DNA of 64,000 nt from Methylomonas sp. (GCF_023228165.1 NZ_JALOBS010000002.1:186001-250000); one strand, 5' to 3'; shown: positions 35,775-44,888, counted from the first letter of the stretch. Made by a program: numbers and translations. The notes: a model not told the origin generated them from the letters alone.

Positions 35775-35786
35775 GGCTCGAAAACC

Positions 35787-36149
35787 ATGCTCAAATATTT
35801 GCATATTTTCTTGGTGGCCCTGGTTTTTATCAGCTTCACCGGCCGCGTCATTGTTGCCGAGTTCAAACCTAAACTATTAGCTAAAAACTGGTTGAAATTT
35901 ACACCGCATTTTATTGATAGTTTACTGCTGCTGACCGGCATAGGGCTGGTCGTTCAAGGCCGATGGCTAAATGCCGATTACCACTGGCTTGTTGCTAAAG
36001 GTTTGATTTTGGTTGCTTATATTGGCCTGGGCATGTTGAGTATGCGTAGACATGGCCGGCAACGCTGGCTGGCGGCAAGCGGCGCACTGATATGTTTGGT
36101 TTTTATGATTGAAATTGCAGTCAGCAAAAAAATATTTGCTTTTTTTTAA
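35787..36149 (+). CDS. SirB2-family membrane protein
   Basis: A 120-aa protein with four transmembrane helices (YLHIFLVALVFISFTGRV; IDSLLLLTGIGLVV; LVAKGLILVAYIGLGML; SGALICLVFMIEIAVS). HF.DSLLLLTGI is typical of SirB2. Function is unknown. It lies 12 bases downstream of dctM, so probably the last gene of the TRAP operon. Confidence 0.8.
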   Translation: MLKYLHIFLVALVFISFTGRVIVAEFKPKLLAKNWLKFTPHFIDSLLLLTGIGLVVQGRWLNADYHWLVAKGLILVAYIGLGMLSMRRHGRQRWLAASGALICLVFMIEIAVSKKIFAFF

Positions 36150-36195
36150 TAGCCGTTTTCCAGCGCACAAAAAATACCGCCAGCCCCTGCCCCCA

Positions 36196-36342
36196 CTGGG
36201 CTTAAAGGAATTAAACCCAGCATTTTAGTGGCTAAATGACAACATTTGATGCCCAAAAGCCACGAAAAAGATTGCCAAAGCCACTTTCGTGGGGTAATCT
36301 CGACACTCCTTTTATCAATTACTTAATGTAAGGAGGTAGAGG
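36196..36342 (+). promoter_or_regulatory. structured leader upstream of the RlpA-like gene
   Basis: Three foldable parts lie in order. A 10-bp stem with one mismatch (36196-36220) may be the terminator of the TRAP operon. A nested stem follows, AGATT/AATCT (36269-36300) enclosing CCAC-TTTC-GTGG (36281-36292). Then CTCCTT (36306-36311) can pair with AAGGAG (36330-36335), the rlpA ribosome site. No known riboswitch class was recognised. Confidence 0.4.
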
Positions 36343-36744
36343 ATGCGAAAGAGAAACAGGTGGTTGCTTAAAACCATACTCTCCATTTCGTTGATGTCCT
36401 TTTACACATTCAGTCTCGCCAAAGCTGACAGGCCAGACACCGCGAAAACCCGTAAAGCCGGTACCGCGTCTTATTACAACGACAAGTATCATGGCCGAAC
36501 CACCACAAGTGGCGAAACCTATGATAGAAACAGTATGACCGCCGCTCATAATTCTTTACCCTTGGGCACGCGGCTACGAGTAACCAACCTAAAAAACAAT
36601 CGTAGCGTGATTGTTAAAGTCAATGACCGGATGCATAGATCCAACAAACGGTTAATTGATTTATCGAAAAAAGCAGCTAAAGAGCTCGGTTTTATTAAAG
36701 CCGGCCTCACGAAGGTAAAAATTGAAATTTTAAAGAGTACTTAA
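36343..36744 (+). CDS. RlpA-like double-psi beta-barrel protein
   Basis: A 133-aa exported protein with an N-terminal hydrophobic signal (LLKTILSISLMSFYTFSLA) and a DPBB domain: GTASYYNDKYHGRTTTSGE, then THNS-like MTAAHNSLPLGTRLRVTN, then VKVNDR. RlpA proteins cut naked glycan strands at division sites. Here VNDRMH replaces the usual VNDRGP, and there is no SPOR domain or lipobox, so it is a minimal version. AGGAGG lies 6 bases before the ATG, but can be masked by the leader. Confidence 0.82.
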   Translation: MRKRNRWLLKTILSISLMSFYTFSLAKADRPDTAKTRKAGTASYYNDKYHGRTTTSGETYDRNSMTAAHNSLPLGTRLRVTNLKNNRSVIVKVNDRMHRSNKRLIDLSKKAAKELGFIKAGLTKVKIEILKST

Positions 36745-36764
36745 AGTTTGACTTTTTACCTCAT

Positions 36765-36795
36765 AAAAAAAAGCCCGGCATTGCCGGGCTTTTTA
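36765..36795. terminator. bidirectional rho-independent terminator
   Basis: AAAAAGCCCGGC and GCCGGGCTTTTT form a strong stem with a 3-base loop between the convergent RlpA-like gene and the Bax-inhibitor-like gene. T-runs are present on both strands. Confidence 0.93.
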
Positions 36796-36810
36796 GTTTA
36801 AGCCGTTTGA

Positions 36811-37476
36811 TTAGTCATCACCGCCAAACACGCCCAACAGCTGTAGCAAGCTGGTAAACAAGTTATACAACGACACATAAAGAGACACGGTTGCCAGAAT
36901 ATAGTTGGTTTCGCCGCCATGGATGATTTCACTGGTTTGATACAAAATCATACCCGACATCAGCAAAATAAACATAGCCGAAACCGCCAATGTCAAAGCA
37001 GGTATTGAAAAGACGATCGCCCCCAAACCGGCCAAAAACGCCACCAACACCCCGACCATCAAAAAGCCGGCCATAAAGCTGAAATCCTTACGGGTTGTTA
37101 ATGCATAGGCTGACAAACCCAAAAAAATCGCGCCGGTGCCGCCAAGAGCAGTCAGAATCAATTCATTACCGTTGCTAAAGGCCTGAACATACATGTTCAA
37201 AATCGGCCCTAAAGTCATCCCCATGAAACCGGTCAGAGCAAACACAAATACAATACCCCAGGCACTGTTACTGAATTTACCCGTCAAAAACAACAGGCCG
37301 AAATAACCGACCAGCGTGATAATCAGACCCGGATGGGGTAAATTCAACGCCATGGACACGGCAGCCATCGCCGCGCTGAACAACAAAGTCATCGACAGCA
37401 GCAAATAAGTGTTTTTGAGAACTTTGTTAGTCTCCAAAATGCCGGCTTCCGAACGAACGGCAGTATTTAAACGCAT
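36811..37476 (-). CDS. Bax inhibitor-1/YccA-family membrane protein
   Basis: A 221-aa inner-membrane protein with seven helices. ATG 37476 is taken as start because GGAGG lies 8 bases upstream. MGMTLGPILNMY and YVSLYNLFTSLLQLLGVFGG at the C-terminus are typical of this family. E. coli YccA modulates FtsH; other members are calcium channels. It is a single-gene unit, convergent with rlpA. Confidence 0.92.
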   Translation of the reverse strand: MRLNTAVRSEAGILETNKVLKNTYLLLSMTLLFSAAMAAVSMALNLPHPGLIITLVGYFGLLFLTGKFSNSAWGIVFVFALTGFMGMTLGPILNMYVQAFSNGNELILTALGGTGAIFLGLSAYALTTRKDFSFMAGFLMVGVLVAFLAGLGAIVFSIPALTLAVSAMFILLMSGMILYQTSEIIHGGETNYILATVSLYVSLYNLFTSLLQLLGVFGGDD

Positions 37477-37599
37477 GATAATGTCCTCCAAATAGAAAAA
37501 AGTAGTCAATAGGACCGTGCAAGCCTCGGAGAGTTTCCCTAAAATTGCCATCCATCCTGTTAGTATAAACAACAAACAACCCAGTGAGCGTAAATACCT

Positions 37600-38010
37600 A
37601 TGTCAACAGAAACGCCCTATGATTTTATAGGCGGAGAGTCAGCCATCCACAGTCTGGTAGATCGATTTTATTTTTACATGGACATTTTACCGGAAGCGCA
37701 GGGCATACGGGCCATGCACCAGCCTAATCTGGCCTCGGCCAAGGACAAGTTATTCAAATTTGTATCCGGCTGGCTGGGCGGACCCAATTTGTTTATCGAA
37801 GAATTTGGCCATCCCATGCTGCGCATGCGCCACTTCCCGTTCAAAATCGGCCCGTCCGAACGCGATCAATGGATGCTATGCATGAACAAAGCGCTGGCGG
37901 AAGTCCCCATGGACCCGCGTTTGCACAGTAATATTCAAACAGCATTACAGCAATTGGCCACTCACATGATCAATCAGGAACCGAGCGACAGCATTGAAAC
38001 CGCATCCTAA
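37600..38010 (+). CDS. group II truncated haemoglobin
   Basis: A 136-aa haem protein. It starts YDFIGGESAIHSLVDRFY and has the proximal histidine region FGHPMLRMRHFPF and the RDQWMLCM stretch with the tryptophan typical of group II (trHbO). Such proteins bind O2 or NO, and NO detoxification fits a nitrite reducer. It overlaps the next gene by 17 bases. Confidence 0.88.
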   Translation: MSTETPYDFIGGESAIHSLVDRFYFYMDILPEAQGIRAMHQPNLASAKDKLFKFVSGWLGGPNLFIEEFGHPMLRMRHFPFKIGPSERDQWMLCMNKALAEVPMDPRLHSNIQTALQQLATHMINQEPSDSIETAS

Positions 38011-38740
38011 CGCCTCTTCGGCCGACCAACATCCCATCAATTACCAAATACGTCGCAGCGAGCGGGCCCAAAAAACCCGTATCGTCGTCTCCGCGGGTAA
38101 AATTGAAGTGGTGGCACCGTTAAAAATCTCGGAGCAACGCATTCATGCCTTTGTAACCGCGCAACATGCCTGGATTCGGGACGCGCTCAAACGCGTCCAG
38201 CATCGCGCGCAAAATAGCCCTTCGCTTGCCCCTACCGCTTATAGCAATGGCGTCCTGGTGCCCTTTCAGGGCAGGCAAATTCCGTTAACCATCAAACCGA
38301 CCAGCGCCAAACGGTTACGGGTACAATTCAGCGACGATCACTTTCTGGTGTATTTTCCAGAAATTATTGCGGATGACGGCTCCGAACGTATCAAAGCCGC
38401 GCTGGAATCCTGGATGAAGCAACATACCCGGCAACTAGCATTGCAATGGATAGAAAAACACAGTGCATCCCATAGCCTGATTCCCCGCAGCCTTAGAATT
38501 AAAACCCAAAAAAGCCGTTGGGGCAGCTGCGGCCCATATAACGATATTAACTTGAACTGGCTGTTAATTTTAGGGCCGCCGGTGATCATGGAATATGTAG
38601 TGGTGCACGAACTCTGCCACATCCGGCATAAAAACCATTCCCGGGATTTCTGGCAATTGGTGGCCGACCATATGCCGGATTATCTAAAACACCGCCAGTG
38701 GCTGAAACAATACGGTGCCAGCCTGATGCGAGGCCTATGA
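37994..38740 (+). CDS. YgjP/DUF45-family zinc metallopeptidase
   Basis: A 248-aa cytoplasmic protein with the zinc site HELCHIRHKNHSRDFW near residue 205 and the family motif KSRWGSCGPYNDINLNW. The start is a TTG at 37994 inside the end of the haemoglobin gene; I find no better ATG or GTG before the conserved NYQIRRSERAQKTRI. Substrate is unknown. Its stop overlaps the next start. Confidence 0.85.
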   Translation: MKPHPNASSADQHPINYQIRRSERAQKTRIVVSAGKIEVVAPLKISEQRIHAFVTAQHAWIRDALKRVQHRAQNSPSLAPTAYSNGVLVPFQGRQIPLTIKPTSAKRLRVQFSDDHFLVYFPEIIADDGSERIKAALESWMKQHTRQLALQWIEKHSASHSLIPRSLRIKTQKSRWGSCGPYNDINLNWLLILGPPVIMEYVVVHELCHIRHKNHSRDFWQLVADHMPDYLKHRQWLKQYGASLMRGL

Positions 38741-39219
38741 TGCTGAAAAAATCGGCGTTTTATATTTTTGCGATGATATTTGTCTTTGCCGGACAATTTC
38801 TGATGACACGTGGCTTGGTGACGGGACAGCCGCCGCTGATTACGCAAGCGACGCTTTCCAATCAAAACCCGATGCCCACCCTTGCCAAAGGCCCGGCAAT
38901 CATTTATTTCTGGGCCGAGTGGTGCGGCGTCTGCCGCGGCATGCAAGGCAATATTAGCGCGGTTTTGCAGGATATTCCCGGCATCACCGTAGCGGTACGC
39001 TCCGGTAACAACCAGCAACTCTCCGAGTATTTATATAAAAACGAACTCGCGTGGACAGTTGTTAACGACCAGGACGGCGAGGTAGGCCAACAATACGGAG
39101 TACAAGCAGTACCAGCATTGTTTTTCGTCAATGACCAAGGCCATATCGTCTTTAACAGTGCCGGTTATACCAGCGAATGGGGCCTGCGACTCAGATTATG
39201 GTTAGCCGGCTTGCTTTAA
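38737..39219 (+). CDS. membrane-anchored thioredoxin-fold protein (ScsD/TlpA-like)
   Basis: A 160-aa periplasmic disulfide oxidoreductase. One N-terminal anchor helix (SAFYIFAMIFVFAGQFLM) precedes a thioredoxin fold with the CGVC active site (WAEWCGVC near residue 75) and the cis-proline AVPALFFV. The first ATG (38737) overlaps the YgjP stop; a second ATG follows at 38740. Partner is unknown. Confidence 0.85.
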   Translation: MMLKKSAFYIFAMIFVFAGQFLMTRGLVTGQPPLITQATLSNQNPMPTLAKGPAIIYFWAEWCGVCRGMQGNISAVLQDIPGITVAVRSGNNQQLSEYLYKNELAWTVVNDQDGEVGQQYGVQAVPALFFVNDQGHIVFNSAGYTSEWGLRLRLWLAGLL

Positions 39220-39309
39220 GGTCTAATTGGGTGTATTTAATTTCCCCACAAAAAACTTAGTTAATTATCCGGTTTGTCTTCAAATACTTAATCAACATCC
39301 ATAGTCGCC

Positions 39310-42300
39310 GTGCCAGATCAACACCCCCATCAGAGCATCCGCCTGGGCTTAATGCCGCCGTTAACCGGCTTGGTGAGTATGTATGGGCCCGAAATTATTC
39401 GGGCGGCCCAGATTGCCTGCAACGAAATCAATCAGCAGGGCGGGCTTTTAGGCAGGAAGCTAGAGCTCATCGTCGAAGACGACGGCAGCCTGCCGGGCAC
39501 GGCTGTGCCAGCTGCTTTACGTTTGGTAAAACACCACCAATGCGTAGCCATTATCGGCACGCTACTTTCCAATTCACGAATTGCCGTTGCCCATCAGGTA
39601 GCGGAACCGTTACGCATTCCCTATTTAAATTTTTCATTTTACGAAGGCAGCATTTTCAGCCACCATTTTTTCAATTTTGCCGCCCTGCCCAATCAACAGA
39701 TCGACAAAATGATACCTGCCATGGCAGTCCGTTACGGGTTAAAAATGTACTTTGCAGGCAGTAATTACGAATGGCCGCGCGGCTCGATAAATGCCGCCAA
39801 ACAAGCGCTTAGTCGGCTGGACGGCGATGTCGTTGGTGAAGACTACTTGCCCATCAACGCCGATGCCGCCGACGTCGAGCACTTATTGCAAAAAGTGGCG
39901 CGCTCGGGGGCCGATGTATTCGTACCCTATTTTGCCGGGATCGATCAGATTGCCTTGCTTAACCGTTTTTGCGAACTAGGTTTGAAACAGCGCATGGCGG
40001 TCGTGATGGGCCATTTCGACGAAGCTCTGGCACAGCAATTATTACCCGAAGTACGGGAAGGCTTTTATTCCAGCAACACTTATTTCATGTCGCTGGATAC
40101 GCCGCAGAACCACCAATACCTGGAACAACTGGCCACCCTGCCGGGTGTGAACGGTATTTGGCCCCACGTAAATGGCGTAGCAACCAACTTTGGTGAAGCC
40201 ACCTATGTTTGCGTGCTTGCTTTTGCCGATGCGGTGCAACGTTGCGGGCAAACGGATGCCGCCGCTCTTGTCGATGCACTGGAAACCACCAGCATTCTAG
40301 CGCCGCAAGGCTGGGTGCAAATGGATGCCAAAACCCATCACGCCTGCGTCAATACTTTTTTAGCGCGCAGCAACAGAGACGGCAGCTTCAGCATCATCGA
40401 ACGTTTCGGCAATACGCCGCCGGAAATACCCAATCGTTATCAAAATCAAGCGATCGCCAACCGGGAAGTTACGCTCCCGGCATCGCTCCTGGAACAGGTC
40501 AACACCGAAGCAAAAATCAGTCTGAGTAAACTAAACTCCGATCATCAGATCCTTTCGCTGACCGACATGGCCATTCTGGCCACCGACGAAAACGGAGTCA
40601 TTCATGAAGCAAACCCCAACGCGGGCAGCTTGTTCGGTTACCACCCGGATGAAATGCGCGGCATGTCGGTACATTTACTGGTACCGCCGCATTTACGCCA
40701 ACGGCATGCGGACATGGTTCAACGCTTTGTACAGGGCGCCGAGACCGAGCGTCCCATGTCGCAACGCAACGAAGTAACCGGTTACCGGAAAGACGGCTCG
40801 TTTTTCCCCCTGGAAGCCTCGCTTGGCAAATTCCGCAATGGCGACCAGTGGATACTGGTTGCCACCATGCGGGACATCTCCGAACAAAAACGCATCCAAG
40901 TTGATTTATTGTGGGATGCCACCCACGACGAACTCACCGGACTACCGAATCGTAATCTGATCCACGACAGACTCAACCACGCCCTGCAACGCAGTCGCCG
41001 ACAGGGCTTAAGCTTAGCGTTGTTATTTATTGATCTGGACGGCTTCAAACTGATAAACGACACCTACGGCCACAAAACCGGCGATCAGATACTAAAAACG
41101 GTCGGCAATCAGCTGATTGACATGGTACGGCCCGGCGATACCGTAGCCCGTTTAGCGAGCGACGAATTTGTCATTCTTTGCGAACAATTGGAACAACCAA
41201 CCGCGATTTCCGCGTTGGCCGAACGTATTAATTACAAACTGCGCCAACCGATTGAGCTGAGCGGTCAGCAACTGTATCTGAGCGCCAGCATCGGTATTGC
41301 TGTCGGCCACGGCTCTACCCATTCCGCCGACGACCTGCTGCGCGCCGCGGATACCGCCATGTATGACGTTAAAGAGCAAGGTCGGGACGGCTGGCATTTT
41401 TTTAGCGCTAGCCTGGAAGAAAAAGTACGCGGAAAATTGGCGATTTCCAATGCTCTGCACTTGGCTATCGAGCGGGAAGAATTGTCAGTGCGCTTTCAGC
41501 CTATCGTCGACATCCGCGGCACCCGTATCGTCGGCGCCGAAATGTTGCTGCGCTGGCACCCCGACCAAGGACCGATTCCGCCCGCCGTCTTCATTCCGAT
41601 TGCCGAAATAACCGGCAGCATAATTCCCATAGGCAGCTGGGTATTTGCCCAAGCCTGCCAGGCGGAAGCCGAGTGGCGAAGCCGCTGGGGAGAACAGGCT
41701 CCCTCTTATGTTTCCTTGAATGTCTCCACCCGCCAACTGAATGAAAAAAATCTGCTGACCGAAATTAAAACCGCAATAAAAGCCCATGCCTGCGATCCAT
41801 CCCGTATCCTGCTCGAAATTACCGAAACTGCCGTAATGGCTGACATCGAGACCAACCTGAGAATATTGCGCAGCCTGGCGGATTTAGGATTTCGGGTCGC
41901 CATCGACAACTTTGGCACCGGATACTCTTCCTTGGCGCAACTCACCAAATTGCCGGTCAATATTCTAAAAATCGACAAAGCATTTATCGACGGCATTGAA
42001 CACCATCCGGAAAGCCGGGCAATGATTAAAGCCGCCATAGGGCTAGGCCGCGCCGTGGGCGTAAAAGTGCTAGCAGAAGGGGTGGAGAACCCGGCACAAT
42101 TGCTGGAACTGCGTAACCTTGGTTGCAACTTCGCTCAAGGCTATCTATTTTATCGGCCATTGGAAAAAAATCAGTTTATCGAGGCCGTCGAGCAGAGCTT
42201 TGAAAGCGAGCGTACTCGCCACGAGACGCCGTTATTTTTTCTGCTCTATACCAGTCAGGCCACCTCTAAGCTGGAAAAAAATCATATCGCTGCATTATTG

Positions 42301-42666
42301 GACAAGACTCGGTTAGCGAACTGTGACCGGGGCATAACCGGCTGCCTGCTGTACCAGGACGGCTATTTCATGCAATATTTGGAAGGCGACAAGCAGAAGG
42401 TATTGGCGTTGTTGGAACGCATCCAACAAGACCCCAGACACAGCAACTTCAACGTGATTACCCAAGGCAGCGAATACCGCCGGGTGTTTCCCGAATGGAG
42501 CATGGGATTCTGCGAAATAGGCCACCAACTCGACCACATGGTGTTTCCGGAGCAATGCGAACATCGATTCAACCTAATGGAATTAGCCCAGGACCCTCGA
42601 ACCAGCTACATTTACATCACCTCGTTTCGGGAAACCAGGCAGCTCTACGCTGACTATTCCGCATAG
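39310..42666 (+). CDS. amide-binding-like / PAS / degenerate GGDEF / EAL / BLUF sensor protein
   Basis: A 1118-aa signalling protein with a GTG start and no signal peptide. Residues 11-385 resemble a type I periplasmic binding protein of the amide/urea kind (RLGLMPPLTGLVSMYGPEI), cytoplasmic as in AmiC. Residues 415-525 are PAS. Residues 535-700 are GGDEF, with ASDEF at 616-620 instead of GGDEF. Residues 705-960 are EAL, with EML at 744-746, N804, E836 and DNFGTG at 866-871 in place of DDFGTG. Residues 975-1070 are BLUF, a blue-light flavin domain, with Y980, N1004, Q1022 and WSMGF at 1063-1067. The cyclase is probably dead and the phosphodiesterase doubtful. Input could be a small ligand plus blue light. 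Confidence 0.85.
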   Translation: MPDQHPHQSIRLGLMPPLTGLVSMYGPEIIRAAQIACNEINQQGGLLGRKLELIVEDDGSLPGTAVPAALRLVKHHQCVAIIGTLLSNSRIAVAHQVAEPLRIPYLNFSFYEGSIFSHHFFNFAALPNQQIDKMIPAMAVRYGLKMYFAGSNYEWPRGSINAAKQALSRLDGDVVGEDYLPINADAADVEHLLQKVARSGADVFVPYFAGIDQIALLNRFCELGLKQRMAVVMGHFDEALAQQLLPEVREGFYSSNTYFMSLDTPQNHQYLEQLATLPGVNGIWPHVNGVATNFGEATYVCVLAFADAVQRCGQTDAAALVDALETTSILAPQGWVQMDAKTHHACVNTFLARSNRDGSFSIIERFGNTPPEIPNRYQNQAIANREVTLPASLLEQVNTEAKISLSKLNSDHQILSLTDMAILATDENGVIHEANPNAGSLFGYHPDEMRGMSVHLLVPPHLRQRHADMVQRFVQGAETERPMSQRNEVTGYRKDGSFFPLEASLGKFRNGDQWILVATMRDISEQKRIQVDLLWDATHDELTGLPNRNLIHDRLNHALQRSRRQGLSLALLFIDLDGFKLINDTYGHKTGDQILKTVGNQLIDMVRPGDTVARLASDEFVILCEQLEQPTAISALAERINYKLRQPIELSGQQLYLSASIGIAVGHGSTHSADDLLRAADTAMYDVKEQGRDGWHFFSASLEEKVRGKLAISNALHLAIEREELSVRFQPIVDIRGTRIVGAEMLLRWHPDQGPIPPAVFIPIAEITGSIIPIGSWVFAQACQAEAEWRSRWGEQAPSYVSLNVSTRQLNEKNLLTEIKTAIKAHACDPSRILLEITETAVMADIETNLRILRSLADLGFRVAIDNFGTGYSSLAQLTKLPVNILKIDKAFIDGIEHHPESRAMIKAAIGLGRAVGVKVLAEGVENPAQLLELRNLGCNFAQGYLFYRPLEKNQFIEAVEQSFESERTRHETPLFFLLYTSQATSKLEKNHIAALLDKTRLANCDRGITGCLLYQDGYFMQYLEGDKQKVLALLERIQQDPRHSNFNVITQGSEYRRVFPEWSMGFCEIGHQLDHMVFPEQCEHRFNLMELAQDPRTSYIYITSFRETRQLYADYSA

Positions 42667-42722
42667 AGGCAATGGGTGCTGGATTTTATCCTCAGCGTCG
42701 CAATGCCGATGTCGGGCTCGCT

Positions 42723-43784
42723 TTAACCCAAAATATCGATGAATTGATCGACCTGCGCTTCTTGCGTGGCAAAGCTGGTTACCAAGCGCAACAAAATTTC
42801 ATTCTCTCCCAACAGCGCCTGTTTTGCATGGGGCGGGTTCCACGCATAAAACATCGCGCCTTGACGCTTAAGGCGATCCGCCTGATCTTTGTGCATAATG
42901 CAAAAGACCTCATTGGTTTCGGCTTCCCAGGCCAAGCGGGCATGCCGGGAAGACCTGATGCCGTTTTGCAGGCGTTGCCCCATCTCATTGGCGTGCCGGG
43001 CCAGCTCCAGCCAAAGCCCTCCCGTTAAATACGCGTCAAACTGGCTAGCAATAAAACGGGTTTTAGAAAAAAGTTGTGCGGCGCGTTTACGGATAAAGGG
43101 TAAATCCGTGGCCATTTCAGGTTGCATAAACACCAACGCTTCCGCGCACCAGCAACCGTTTTTGGTGGCTCCGAAAGAGACGATATCGACGCCGAGTTTC
43201 CAGCTTAATTCCGCCGGCGAGCAATTTAAGGCCACCAACGCATTGGCAAAACGCGCCCCATCCATATGCAAAGGCAGTTGCTTCTCTTTGGCAATATTTG
43301 CAATCGCAATGACTTCATCCGGCTGATAAAGGGTGCCTATTTCCGTGGCCTGGGTGATCGATATCGCCATGGGCTGGCCGGTGTGAACAAAACCCGGCGG
43401 AAACCGCTTAATCTCGGCTAGCAGGTTGTGCGGATCGATTTTGCCGTTTTCGCCATCCACTGGCGCAAGACGGGCTCCATGGGTAAAAAACTCCGGAGCC
43501 CCGCATTCATCTTCAATCAAATGCGCTTCTCTATGGCAAAAAGTGACGCCTCCCGGCCGATTTACCGCTGCCAGCGCTAAAGAATTTGCCGCAGTCCCGG
43601 TTCCTACAAAGAAAACCGCAACTTCCCGCTGAAAAATTTCATTGAATTTTTGCTCAACCAGGCGATCCAGTTCACTAGCACCATAGGGCGCGGAAAAGCC
43701 GTCCGCTTCCGCTAAAAGACGCCGCGCAATGACGGGATGAGCCCCAGTCCAATTATCCGACCCAAAATTCATATCGACTTCCAT
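42723..43784 (-). CDS. ltaE: low-specificity L-threonine aldolase
   Basis: A 353-aa PLP enzyme cleaving L-threonine or allo-threonine to glycine and acetaldehyde. It has FVGTGTAANSLAL near residue 60, HMDGARFANALVAL near 173 and the PLP lysine in SFGATKNG near 208. A second methionine 4 residues in (MNFGSDNWTGAHP) is an alternative start. It is convergent with the BLUF sensor gene, and no linked glycine pathway gene is nearby. Confidence 0.92.
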   Translation of the reverse strand: MEVDMNFGSDNWTGAHPVIARRLLAEADGFSAPYGASELDRLVEQKFNEIFQREVAVFFVGTGTAANSLALAAVNRPGGVTFCHREAHLIEDECGAPEFFTHGARLAPVDGENGKIDPHNLLAEIKRFPPGFVHTGQPMAISITQATEIGTLYQPDEVIAIANIAKEKQLPLHMDGARFANALVALNCSPAELSWKLGVDIVSFGATKNGCWCAEALVFMQPEMATDLPFIRKRAAQLFSKTRFIASQFDAYLTGGLWLELARHANEMGQRLQNGIRSSRHARLAWEAETNEVFCIMHKDQADRLKRQGAMFYAWNPPHAKQALLGENEILLRLVTSFATQEAQVDQFIDILG

Positions 43785-44108
43785 TATTGATAAACTATTA
43801 TTATAGGCTTCAAGGCGCTAGATATTACTCATAACTCGAATCTGATTATCTCAATATACCTAAACATATTGCCTCGCTAGCCACCCCCGCATTTAAACTT
43901 TTGATTATATAAACGCCATGGATACCATCCCCCATGGCGCAAGAAATACAACGCTAAACGCCTAATGTGTTTTTTATCCACGGCAGAAAAATCGCTTTAT
44001 TTATCCTTCAGCAATCTTAATCCAATCATAATCAAAAATTCATATGATTTTAAGGCCGCATCAGTAAAATTCACTACATCCAAGCTGCTTACACACCGGT
44101 ATTTTTTA
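43785..44108. other. gene-free gap with a perfect 8-bp hairpin
   Basis: The gap between divergent ltaE and a glycine-zipper gene is AT-rich. It contains CGCCATGG and CCATGGCG around a 10-base loop (43914-43939). The hairpin lacks a T-run. It could be an operator or a 5'-leader structure. Nothing else is recognised. Confidence 0.4.
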
Positions 44109-44495
44109 ATGATCGAACCAGTCAAAGCGTTAATTTTAAGCTGCCTAATCTCATCCTCGGTATTCGCTGACGACGATTGGGACCATTATCGTGGATATGG
44201 CGACCATCACCATCATAGACATCATCATTGCCTGCCTGCCCCGCCCATTTATTATGAGCGCGATATCGTCTATGTACCTGAACGGATCGTGGAATACGTC
44301 CCAGTACCGCAGCACTATTACTCAGCGCCGCCTCCGCCGGTCAGTTATGGCTACTATGATCAACGTTCGTCTCAAGGCTTAGTCGGCGGTGTATTAGGTA
44401 GTGCAATGGGTTACCAGATGGGCAGGGGCGATCCCTTGGCTGCCGGAATTGGAGCGGCGACCGGTGCCTGGTTCGGCAATGGCATGGGTAGATAA
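44109..44495 (+). CDS. exported glycine-zipper protein with a histidine-rich stretch
   Basis: A 128-aa protein starting MIEPVKALILSCLISSSVFA (signal peptide). A short D/H-rich region follows with HHHHRHHH near residue 30, then a Tyr/Pro-rich linker (IYYERDIVYVPERIVEYVPV), and a C-terminal glycine zipper (GLVGGVLGSAMGYQMGRGDP, AAGIGAATGAWFG). The open frame extends 48 codons further upstream, without signal character, so ATG 44109 is preferred. The histidines may bind metal; membrane insertion by the zipper is likely. Confidence 0.6.
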   Translation: MIEPVKALILSCLISSSVFADDDWDHYRGYGDHHHHRHHHCLPAPPIYYERDIVYVPERIVEYVPVPQHYYSAPPPPVSYGYYDQRSSQGLVGGVLGSAMGYQMGRGDPLAAGIGAATGAWFGNGMGR

Positions 44496-44816
44496 TGATA
44501 AAACCAAGTCATTCTTTATTCCCGTTTAGCGGCCTGCCTGTACCGGTCTGCACCGCTCAAACCGGCTGGACGGCCGCTGTCGATAGTTATAACGATCGCA
44601 ATGCCTATCGGCTAAATCAGGATATACAGGAGTGCCGGCAACTGGCAGAACCTGCTGTCGGCGGAGCGGCCTTGGCTGATGCGGGCATCGGTGCCGCAAT
44701 GGGTACATCGGCAGGCGGCATTGGTGGTGCTTCGAAACGGTTTACAAACAGAACTGCAATACAAACGCGCTTACAACAGTTGCTTGAGGCAACGCGAACA
44801 TGCCGTCATTAATTAA
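44495..44816 (+). pseudogene. glycine-zipper family gene with a frameshift near its 3' end
   Basis: The frame from ATG 44495 reads NDRNAYRLNQDIQECRQLA and a glycine-rich zipper, then changes character after GGAS near 44735 and stops at 44812. In another frame, the same bases give GLQTELQYKRAYNSCLRQR followed by EHAVIN and a stop at 44816, the ending I associate with this family. A one-base indel or sequencing error around 44725-44740 explains this. It overlaps the previous gene's stop by one base. Confidence 0.65.
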
Positions 44817-44888
44817 TCATGCTTGATAAAACCAAATCACACGACTTTCTAAAGTGCTTTTATTGTTAATAACCAATAGTAAATACTT

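Noticed and set aside
36196..36342. c-di-GMP-I (GEMM) riboswitch in the rlpA leader
   Set aside because: A GCCAAAGCCAC stretch is reminiscent, but the second conserved GGCAAACC strand and the overall helix arrangement are missing.
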